Assembly (NCBI GenBank): GCA_036568605.1
Contig: DATCSE010000454.1
Location: forward strand, 1-12,569
Direction of reading: 5' to 3'
Length of the DNA stretch: 12,569 nt
Origin: DATCSE01 sp036568605
GTDB taxonomy: Bacteria > Pseudomonadota > Gammaproteobacteria > Burkholderiales > Burkholderiaceae_C
Part shown: positions 1-6,407 of the stretch, one piece after another
Layout of the letters: the number at the start of each line of letters is the position of its first letter
Position numbering within the stretch: the first letter of the stretch is position 1
The notes under the pieces: generated by a model
Database searches by the model: none
Told to the model about the DNA's origin: nothing
Seen by the model: the letters and a program-made list of their open reading frames with translations, nothing else
Translations under genes and position numbers: made by a program

Positions 1-3000
1 GCGTCTCCAACGCCGAGCCGCGGTGCGAACCCAGGTGCAGCTGGCCGTCTTCGCCGACCAGCCGGATGCCGATTTCGCTGGTGCCGAACAGGCGTTGGCA
101 GCTGTCCATGATCTTGTCGAAGGTCGGCTGCGTGTCAGACACCGAGTTGCTGATCACCTCGAGGATTTCGGCCGTCGCCGTCTGCTGCTCGAGCGCCTCC
201 CGGGTCTCGTTGAACAGCCGCGCGTTCTCGATCGCGATCACCGCCTGGCGCGCGAACGTCTGCAGCAGGTCGATCTCCTTGTCGCCGAACTGGCCGACCG
301 CGGCGCCGGCCACCGTGATCACGCCGACGATCCTGTCGTCGCGGCGCATCGGCACGGCGAGTACGCTGCGGTAGCCCGACTGTCGCCTGATCGCCTGCAC
401 CTCGTCGGGCGCATCCTTCTCGGCGAGCACGTCGGCGCAGTTGATCACCGACTCTTCGCGCACCGCGCGCGCGGTGACCGAGCCGCCGGAGGGCGGCATC
501 GGATACGCCTGCCGCGTGGCCTCGAGACCCTTCGCGCTGACGCCGAAGGAGCTGACGATGTGGATCGATTCGCCATCGAAGCGGAACACCCATCCGTAGT
601 CCGCGCCGGTCAGGCGCCCCGCCCGTCCCGCGATGACGTCGAACACCGGCTGCACGTCGGTGGGCGACTCGCTGATCACCTTCAGGATCTCGGCGGTTGC
701 GGTCTGCCGCTCGAGCGCCTCCTTGGTTTCGTTGAACAGGCGCACGTTCTCGATGGCGATCACGGCCTGGTCGGCAAAGGTCTGCAGCAGCCTGACCTGC
801 TTGTCCGGAAACACCCCCGGCTCGGCGCGGCACACACCGATCGAGCCGATGACCTGGCCTTCGCGCAGCATCGGCACCGCGAGGTTGCTGCGATAGCCCG
901 CGAGCCGGGTCACGTCCTTCAACGTGTAGTCGGGATCGGCCAACACGTCCTGGATCTGGACCGGCGCGCGTTCGGCGATCGCGCGTGCGGTGATCGCGCC
1001 GCGCCCCACCGGCATCGGGAAGGAGGCGAGCATCGCGGCCGACGCCTCCGGCGACGCGCCGTGGAACGCCACCAGATGCACCAGCTCGCCATCGAAGCGC
1101 GTGACCCCGCCGACCGTGGCCTCGCACAGCGCCAGCGCGCGCTCGGCGATCGCGTCGAACACCGGCTGCACATCGGTCGGTGAGCGCGAGATGACCTGCA
1201 GGATCTCGGCCGTCGCGGTCTGCTGCTCCAGCGCTTCCTTGGTCTCGTTGAACAAACGCACGTTCTCGATGGCGATCACCGCCTGGTCCGCGAAGGTCTG
1301 CGCGAGCGAGATTTCCTTGGCCTGGAACTCGCCCTTCTGCACGCGCAGGATGCTGAGGCACCCGATCGCCTTGGCATCGCGCAGCAGCGGCACGAACAGG
1401 CCCGAGCCGAAGCCCATCGCCAGGCCGAGCTCCCGGATGCGCGGATAGGTCTCGGCGGCCAAGTCCAGGTTCGGCAGCGAGATCATCTGCGAGTCGAGGA
1501 TGCAGCATGCCGCGGCGCTGGCGCGGTCGATGGGCCAGCGCAGCATCTGATTCGCGGCGTGCGGCGCCTCGCGCCCTGCACGCGCGCGCGAGACCAGTTC
1601 ATGGTCCAGCGGCAGGATCAGCGAAACGCGCGCGTCGCTGAAGAGGCGGTGGCAACTGCTCACGATCGCATCGAAGACCGGCTGGGTGTCCGTGACCGAC
1701 CCGCTGATGACACGCAGGATTTCTGCCGTCGCGGTCTGCCGCTCGAGCGCCTCCTTGGTCTCGTTGAACAGGCGCACGTTCTGGATCGCGATCACGGCCT
1801 GGTCGGCGAAGCTCTTGAGCAGCGCCAGCTCCTTGTCGGTGAACGGCTTCGGCGGCTGGCGCAGCAGGCAGATCGACCCGCCGCCTTGGTCCCACAACAT
1901 CGGCACCCACACGGCGGAGTAGTTGCCGATGCTCGCCAGCACCTGCGCCAGCGACGGCGGCGGGTCGGGCAGCGCCGCCACGTCGGGGACGTGCAGCGGC
2001 ATGCGCTCGCGTAGCACCCGTGCGGTGATGGTCTGCTCCAGCGGCCTGGGGAAGGTGCTGGCAATGGCCTCCAGCGCCGAGCCCTGCCAGTGTGCGGCGT
2101 GCAGCAGACCATCGTCGCGCAGCAGGAACAAGCCGACCTGCTCGGTGGCGAAGAGTCGGCTGCAGCTCTGCGCGATCTTCGCGAACACCGGCCCGGCATC
2201 GGCGATGGAGCTGCTGATGACCTGCAGCACCTCGGCGCTCGCGGTCTGCTGCTCCAGCGCCGCGCTGAGCTCGGCGGTGCGCGCCTCGACCTTGCGCTCG
2301 AGGCTGGCGTACGAGGCCTTCAGCGCAGCGCCCATCTGATTGAACTGCTCGGCCAGGCCTTCGAGCTCGTCGCCGGTGCGCACCTCGATGCGGCGGTCGA
2401 GTTCGCCGGCACCGATATGCGCCGCTCCTTCCTGCAGCGAGCGCAGCGGCCGAACCAGCGCGCGCGCGAGCAGGTAGCTCGCCGCCACGGCCACCAGCAG
2501 CGCCGCCACGAGCACCAGCCCCATGCGCTGCAGCGTGGCATACAGAGGCGCGTAGGCTTCGGCACGCGGCGATTCGACGAACACGGTCCAGCCGAGGGTC
2601 GGGATGCGGGCGTGCGCGCTCAGCACCGGCTCGCCTTGCAGGTTGCGCGCGCCGCGCGGCACCGGATCCTGCGGCGCCGCCAGCGCGGCCACCTGCGGCA
2701 GCTCTCGCAGGTCGGTCTTCTTCAGCACCAGGCTGATGTCGGGGTGCGCGATCAGCGTGCCGCCCGCATCAACCACATAGGCCAAGCCTTTCTCCCCAAT
2801 GCGGATGCGCGACACGACCTCCCAAACGAACTTGAGGTTCACCTCGCCGGCCGTCACGCCACCGCCGCTGCCGGCCGGCCGGGCGACCGTCAGATAGGGC
2901 TCGGTGCCCTTGCGGAAGTAGACCGGGCCGTAGTAAGTCTTGCCGGCACTCACCTGGAGGAACTTCGGTTCCAGCGAGAAATCGGCACCGCCCTCGCGCA

Positions 3001-3370
3001 CGTCCATCGCCAGGCGCGAAACGCGCAGTTGCTCGCGGCCGCGGGCGTCTATCCACGCCGCCTCGGTGATCGCCGGCACCTGGCGCAGCAGCTTCAGGTA
3101 CTCGATCCGGCGCGCTTCGAACACGTCTTGACTTCCGCTGTCGGCGTGCGGCAGCGCGGTCCAGCTCAGTTGCTGCTCGATGCTCAGCACGTATTGTTCG
3201 ATGCGATCGGCCGCACCGTGCGCCTTCTCGCGCTGCAGCGCGACCAGGTGATCCTGGTTCTCGCGGTGCGAGAAATAGATGCCGACCGCGCCGCTGGCCA
3301 GCCCCATGCCGGCGACCAGCGCGATGATCAGCAGCGCGTATTTCGGAAACAGGCGCCAGCGCCGCATCAT
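1..3370 (-). CDS. Membrane sensor: dCache - HAMP - tandem GAF (partial, C-terminus outside window)
   Basis: A continuous minus-strand frame of 1123 codons runs from an ATG at 3370 to the window edge. A short N-tail is followed by TM1 (about residues 10-30, YALLIIALVAGMG). A periplasmic dCache-type domain follows (about 35-275) with the hallmarks YYGPVYF near 145 and AYVVDAGGTLIAHPD near 197-211. TM2 is near 280-302 and a HAMP domain near 298-350, then a coiled coil. GAF modules sit at about 391-525, 559-694, 731-866, 903-1039 and from 1077 to the edge. The modules are joined by near-identical linkers of the type ADQAVIAIENVRLFNET...ATAEILQVIS. Such proteins usually end in a histidine kinase or nucleotide cyclase domain, but neither is visible, so the output is unknown. 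The start overlaps the upstream binding-protein stop as ATGA. A second in-frame ATG lies at 3367. No clear Shine-Dalgarno is seen, so translation is probably coupled. It is likely an inner-membrane sensor of a periplasmic ligand with several cytoplasmic inputs. Confidence 0.9.
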   Translation of the reverse strand, partial: MMRRWRLFPKYALLIIALVAGMGLASGAVGIYFSHRENQDHLVALQREKAHGAADRIEQYVLSIEQQLSWTALPHADSGSQDVFEARRIEYLKLLRQVPAITEAAWIDARGREQLRVSRLAMDVREGGADFSLEPKFLQVSAGKTYYGPVYFRKGTEPYLTVARPAGSGGGVTAGEVNLKFVWEVVSRIRIGEKGLAYVVDAGGTLIAHPDISLVLKKTDLRELPQVAALAAPQDPVPRGARNLQGEPVLSAHARIPTLGWTVFVESPRAEAYAPLYATLQRMGLVLVAALLVAVAASYLLARALVRPLRSLQEGAAHIGAGELDRRIEVRTGDELEGLAEQFNQMGAALKASYASLERKVEARTAELSAALEQQTASAEVLQVISSSIADAGPVFAKIAQSCSRLFATEQVGLFLLRDDGLLHAAHWQGSALEAIASTFPRPLEQTITARVLRERMPLHVPDVAALPDPPPSLAQVLASIGNYSAVWVPMLWDQGGGSICLLRQPPKPFTDKELALLKSFADQAVIAIQNVRLFNETKEALERQTATAEILRVISGSVTDTQPVFDAIVSSCHRLFSDARVSLILPLDHELVSRARAGREAPHAANQMLRWPIDRASAAACCILDSQMISLPNLDLAAETYPRIRELGLAMGFGSGLFVPLLRDAKAIGCLSILRVQKGEFQAKEISLAQTFADQAVIAIENVRLFNETKEALEQQTATAEILQVISRSPTDVQPVFDAIAERALALCEATVGGVTRFDGELVHLVAFHGASPEASAAMLASFPMPVGRGAITARAIAERAPVQIQDVLADPDYTLKDVTRLAGYRSNLAVPMLREGQVIGSIGVCRAEPGVFPDKQVRLLQTFADQAVIAIENVRLFNETKEALERQTATAEILKVISESPTDVQPVFDVIAGRAGRLTGADYGWVFRFDGESIHIVSSFGVSAKGLEATRQAYPMPPSGGSVTARAVREESVINCADVLAEKDAPDEVQAIRRQSGYRSVLAVPMRRDDRIVGVITVAGAAVGQFGDKEIDLLQTFARQAVIAIENARLFNETREALEQQTATAEILEVISNSVSDTQPTFDKIMDSCQRLFGTSEIGIRLVGEDGQLHLGSHRGSALET
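152..1819. repeat. Four diverged tandem copies of the GAF-linker coding segment (period about 516 bp)
   Basis: Four segments of about 95-115 bases inside the sensor gene, near 152-270, 678-790, 1195-1305 and 1702-1815, are strongly alike. Equivalent codons lie at 164-166, 686-688, 1202-1204 and 1718-1720, giving spacings of 522, 516 and 516 bases. A weaker fifth copy lies 510 bases further on, near 2228. They encode the helical linker between GAF domains (ENVRLFNETKEALEQQTATA-like). Comparing 1202-1295 with 1718-1811 by eye gives about 11 differences in 94 bases, while the GAF cores between them are clearly more diverged. These are internal domain repeats of the gene, not a mobile element. 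Confidence 0.8.
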
Positions 3371-4371
3371 TCGAGGACCCGATCGGCCAACAGCAGCACA
3401 TCGGTCGGGATGGTCAAGCCGAGGCTGCGCGCGGTCTTCAAGTTGAGCACCAGCTCGAAGCGTATCGGCTGCTCGACAGGCAAGGTGGCGGGGCTCGCGC
3501 CTCTGAGGAGGCGGTCCAGGTGACGCGCGCTCTGACGTGCCGTCTCGCCGAGGTTCTCGCCGTAGCTCATCAGCCCGCCCGACTCGGGAAACTCGCTTGC
3601 CCCGTACAGCGCCGGCAGGCGGTACTGCTGGGCCAGGGCAATCAGGCGCCGCCGGTTGTTCATGCTCATCGCGTCGTCGGGCAGCATGAACACGCCGCCC
3701 GCTCGCGCGGCGCTCAACCGCTCGAACGCGCCCTCCAGGTCACCGCCGCCGCGAACGTCGATCCGCAGCAGCGCCAAGCCGAGAGCGCGGCCGGCCTCCT
3801 CTGCCTTGAGCCACAGGCCTTCGTGTGCCGCGTTGCCGACATTCAACAGGACCGCAACCGGCTCGGCACGCGGCGCAGCGCGGTGGAACAGCTCGAGCAT
3901 CTTCGGCACGATCTCGTTCGACTGGCTGGCGCGTCCGGTGACATTGGTGCCGGGCTGGGCCAGCGTCTTGATGAAGTGCGCGCCGACCGGGTCGGTGACG
4001 GCGACCATCACGATCGGGATGCTGTCGGTGGCGCCGCGGGCGGCCTGCGTCGTGTCGGTGCAGCTGGTGAATATGGCGTCGAACTTGCGCGCCGAGTAAC
4101 TCTGCGCGAACTCGGCGAGCCGAGTCATCTGGCCGTTGGCATAGCCGCGCTCGAGCACCAGGTTGCGGCCTTCGACATAGCCGTGCTCGGCCAGACCCTT
4201 GACGAGGTTGCGCTCGATCTCCCCGCGCTGCTCGTACGAGCCGGCCACCAGCAGGCCGATGTGGGCGGTTGGCGGTGCGCTCGCCGGCGTCTGCGCCGGC
4301 ACGGGCCCCATCGCGAGCATCACGGCGCCGGTGGCGCCAAGGCGAATCATCGTCCTGCGAGCCTGGTTCAT
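3367..4371 (-). CDS. ABC_sub_bind (PF04392/COG2984) periplasmic substrate-binding protein, copy 1
   Basis: 334 residues from the ATG at 4371. That start is chosen over an in-frame ATG at 4416 because GAAGGAGG lies 6 bases upstream of it (4378-4385) and because it begins with a signal peptide (MNQARRTMIRLGATGAVMLA, probable cleavage after PVPA near residue 26). RRTMIR in the n-region resembles a twin-arginine motif. Family hallmarks are GYVEGRNLVLERGYANG (65-81), IPIVMVAVTDPVG (118-130), QPGTNVTG (139-146), ESGGLMSYG (263-271) and the C-terminal LPVEQPIRFELVLNLKTARS. The family is often annotated as a tryptophan/tyrosine or sugar ABC binding protein, but the ligand cannot be read from the sequence. 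No permease or ATPase gene is adjacent. The gene lies 22 bases after the next binding protein and overlaps the sensor start by 4 bases, so a role as ligand-presenting partner of that sensor is plausible (inference). Confidence 0.9.
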   Translation of the reverse strand: MNQARRTMIRLGATGAVMLAMGPVPAQTPASAPPTAHIGLLVAGSYEQRGEIERNLVKGLAEHGYVEGRNLVLERGYANGQMTRLAEFAQSYSARKFDAIFTSCTDTTQAARGATDSIPIVMVAVTDPVGAHFIKTLAQPGTNVTGRASQSNEIVPKMLELFHRAAPRAEPVAVLLNVGNAAHEGLWLKAEEAGRALGLALLRIDVRGGGDLEGAFERLSAARAGGVFMLPDDAMSMNNRRRLIALAQQYRLPALYGASEFPESGGLMSYGENLGETARQSARHLDRLLRGASPATLPVEQPIRFELVLNLKTARSLGLTIPTDVLLLADRVLE

Positions 4372-4377
4372 GATGGG

Positions 4378-4385
4378 CCTCCTTC
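4378..4385 (-). promoter_or_regulatory. Strong Shine-Dalgarno that fixes the start of the 3367-4371 binding protein
   Basis: The minus strand reads GAAGGAGG followed by 6 bases and ATG at 4371. This is the best ribosome binding site of the minus-strand cluster. It places the start 15 codons inside the longest possible frame and exposes a proper signal peptide. Confidence 0.75.
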
Positions 4386-4393
4386 GCACGACC

Positions 4394-5401
4394 TCACTCG
4401 ATGACCTCGTCGGCACGCACCAGCACGCTGGGCGGGATCGTCAGGCCGATCGCTCGGGCCATCTTCAGATTCACGACGAACTCGTACCGCGTCGGCTGTT
4501 CCATCGGCAGTTCGCCAGGGCGAGCGCCGGCCAGGATCTTCGCGACGTACTCGGCGGCACCGCGATAGATGGCCGTCAGATCGGGACCGTAAGAGAACAC
4601 AGCGCCGGCGCGGTAGGGTGTGAGCATTGGCAGGCGCAGCTCGGCCGCCAACGCGAGCCATTCGCTGCGCAGCGCGACATTGATCTGGGTAGCCCCGATC
4701 AGCAGCGCGTCGGGTCGTTCGCGCCGCAACGCCGCTGCGGCAGCCGTGAAGTCCGCCGCATCATTGACGTCGAGCGGCAGCCACGTCACGCCCAGCGACC
4801 GTGCCGCCGCCTCCTGCCCGGCTTGCACGGCCCTGACATCGCCCTCGCTCGCTCCCGCGGTCATGGCGCAATGCGGGCAGCGCACGAAGGCGATCCGCGT
4901 GGCCGCGGGCACGGCGGCCTTCAGCAGCTCGATCCGCTTGGGCACCAGCTCGTCGGAGAGGTTCGAGATCCCCGTCAGCTGCCCACCCGGACGGGCCAAG
5001 CTGGCCACCAGGCCGGCACGCACCGGATCGGGAATCGCGGTCGTCACGATCGGCATGCTTCGGCTCGCCGCCATCACGGCGCGTGCCGCCGACCCATTGC
5101 TGGCCACGACCAGGTCGAGCCCGGTCGGCAGCAGCTCGGCCACGAACCGGGCATAACGTTCGTTGTGCCCCTCGGCGAAGCGCTGCTCGATCACGAGGTT
5201 GCGGCCCTCGACATACCCGAGCTCGCCCAGCCGCTGCACGAAGGCCTGCCACATGCGCGCGCCCTCGGGCGAATCGTTGGCCGTGTAGCCCAGGTAGGCG
5301 ATGCGGTACACGCGGCCGGACATTTGGGCAAACGCGTTCGACAGCCAGGCGCCCGCGCCTGCGATCGCAACCGCCCGGACCATGCGGCGCCGGTCCATCA
5401 T
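4394..5401 (-). CDS. ABC_sub_bind (PF04392/COG2984) periplasmic substrate-binding protein, copy 2
   Basis: 335 residues. The N-terminus is a signal peptide with probable cleavage after AFA (residue 25); RRRMVR near the start is twin-arginine-like, as in the neighbouring paralogue. Hallmarks are LGYVEGRNLVIEQRFAEG (61-78), MPIVTTAIPDPV (116-127), ARPGGQLTGISNLSDELVPK (136-155) and the C-terminus ELPMEQPTRYEFVVNLKMAR...LVRADEVIE. It is clearly paralogous to the 3367-4371 protein, yet diverged. An unusual CPHC motif is at residues 175-178, in the region that links the two lobes. The start is at 5401 (a second ATG follows at 5398), overlapping the stop of the upstream remnant as ATGA. GAGGTG, 5 bases before the ATG, comes from the last codons of that remnant. 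It probably binds a small organic solute in the periplasm; the ligand is unknown. Confidence 0.9.
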   Translation of the reverse strand: MMDRRRMVRAVAIAGAGAWLSNAFAQMSGRVYRIAYLGYTANDSPEGARMWQAFVQRLGELGYVEGRNLVIEQRFAEGHNERYARFVAELLPTGLDLVVASNGSAARAVMAASRSMPIVTTAIPDPVRAGLVASLARPGGQLTGISNLSDELVPKRIELLKAAVPAATRIAFVRCPHCAMTAGASEGDVRAVQAGQEAAARSLGVTWLPLDVNDAADFTAAAAALRRERPDALLIGATQINVALRSEWLALAAELRLPMLTPYRAGAVFSYGPDLTAIYRGAAEYVAKILAGARPGELPMEQPTRYEFVVNLKMARAIGLTIPPSVLVRADEVIE

Positions 5402-5746
5402 TCGATCACCTCGTCGGCACGCACCAGCAGGCCGCGCGGAATCTCGACGTGCAGCGCCTGCGCTGCCCTCAGGTTGACGACCAGCTCGAAGCGCGTCGGC
5501 TGCCCGATCGGCAGGTCGCCGGGCTGCGAGCCCTTCGGGATCTTGTCGACATAGCTCGCGGCCCGGCCGAAGGCGACGCGCGTCGCGCCGGGAACGACCT
5601 GCTTCAGGTACTCCAGGCTCTTGGCAATCACTCGGGCGCGACGTTGCACGCTGGCCTCCGCGTCCCCGCCGACGTACGGCGGGCCGAAGCCCTCACTCTG
5701 CTCCTTGGCGGACGATTCGTACAGCGGCGCCGCGCCGCCGGACTCA
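5398..5746 (-). pseudogene. Decayed third ABC_sub_bind substrate-binding protein
   Basis: In the frame ending with TGA at 5398, two pieces of the binding-protein family are recognisable. One is an inner piece (ARVIAKSLEYLKQVVPGATRVAF, about 5571-5640), equivalent to ELVPKRIELLKAAVPAATRIAF of the neighbour. The other is the C-terminal piece (AASYVDKIPKGSQPGDLP ... RADEVIE). They are fused in frame at about 5563-5571, where a full-length relative has more than 100 additional residues. The N-terminal lobe and signal peptide are missing, and what lies between 5640 and 5746 is not recognisable. No credible start codon is present, and the piece directly follows the stop of the HAD gene. I infer at least two deletions in a former third paralogue. 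A short functional protein from an internal GTG is possible but unlikely. Confidence 0.75.
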
Positions 5747-6388
5747 TCAGCGGGACAGCAGGTGAGCGCCGTCCGGAAGCAAGCCGCGCGCGACCAGCGC
5801 GGCCTCGCAGGAAGCCGCATCGCTGAACTGCAGCGCCTGCCACCCGGCGGCACGCGCCGCCTCGATATTGCGGGCCAGGTCGTCGATGAACAGCGTCTGC
5901 TCCGGCTCGATGCCAAACACCTCGGTCGCATGCGCGAAGATCGCCGGATCGGGCTTGATCAGGTTGACCCGCGCCGAGAAGATGCCGGCGCGGAACAGCG
6001 CAATGAAGTCGTGGTTGACCTCGAGGTGCTCGGCATACGGCGCCGGCATGTTGGACAGGTAGTACAGGGCATGCCCGGCCTGGTGCAGCCGGTGCAGCAG
6101 CGCAACCGTGTCGTGCAGCGGCACCAGCTCGTGCGGGATGGTCGCGATGACCGCCTGCACGTCGGCCAGCGGCAGCCCGGTGCGCGCGACGATGCGGTGC
6201 GCGAGCGGCTCGACTTCGATCGTGCCGCGGTCGAATTCGCCCCAGTCGCCGGCGAAGCCCTCGAAGAAGTCGGCGATCAGCGCCTGCGTGTCCGCCTCGG
6301 TGCGGGTGCGCTCGGGCAGCAGGCGTGCCATGAACTCATGCGGCTGCCAGCGGAACAGCACGCCGCCGAAATCGAAAACGATGTTCAT
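5747..6388 (-). CDS. HAD-superfamily phosphatase (subfamily IA, YihX-like)
   Basis: 213 residues, a normal length for a small HAD hydrolase. Motif I is VFDFGGVLF with nucleophile D6. The usual second Asp at +2 is Gly (residue 8), as in the FDLGN motif of the E. coli glucose-1-phosphatase YihX. Motif II is YYLSNMP (S112), motif III Lys is K145 in LIKPDPAIF, and motif IV is LFIDD (169-170). A helical cap lies between motifs I and II. It is cytoplasmic and likely removes phosphate from a small phosphorylated metabolite. Its place 19 bases behind pgi suggests a sugar phosphate, but the substrate is inferred from context only. The start ATG at 6388 has only a weak upstream GAGG, about 15 bases away. 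The family could also include haloacid dehalogenase-like enzymes, but motif details and context favour a phosphatase. Confidence 0.85.
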   Translation of the reverse strand: MNIVFDFGGVLFRWQPHEFMARLLPERTRTEADTQALIADFFEGFAGDWGEFDRGTIEVEPLAHRIVARTGLPLADVQAVIATIPHELVPLHDTVALLHRLHQAGHALYYLSNMPAPYAEHLEVNHDFIALFRAGIFSARVNLIKPDPAIFAHATEVFGIEPEQTLFIDDLARNIEAARAAGWQALQFSDAASCEAALVARGLLPDGAHLLSR

Positions 6389-6407
6389 AGGGTGACGACA
6401 GACCTCA

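Noticed and set aside
23..1183. Long plus-strand open frame (386 codons) with internal repeats
   Set aside because: It is the antisense shadow of the GAF modules. Its repetition mirrors the linker repeats, its composition is Arg/His/Leu-rich, and the minus strand encodes recognisable domains.
135..1508. Minus-strand open frame of 457 codons in another frame than the sensor
   Set aside because: The true frame (codons starting at positions that leave remainder 1 on division by 3) was followed without a stop from 3370 to the edge and gives GAF domains; this one is an overlapping shadow.
152..1819. CRISPR-like or mobile repeat array
   Set aside because: Period of about 516 bases, in frame and inside one gene; these are protein domain repeats.
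2090..3523. Plus-strand open frame of 477 codons
   Set aside because: Antisense to the dCache/HAMP part of the sensor and to the end of the binding protein; no recognisable domain, typical GC-rich shadow.
4372..4416. Upstream start (ATG at 4416) for the copy-1 binding protein
   Set aside because: It would overlap the preceding gene and add 15 residues before the signal peptide, while the ATG at 4371 has a near-perfect Shine-Dalgarno.
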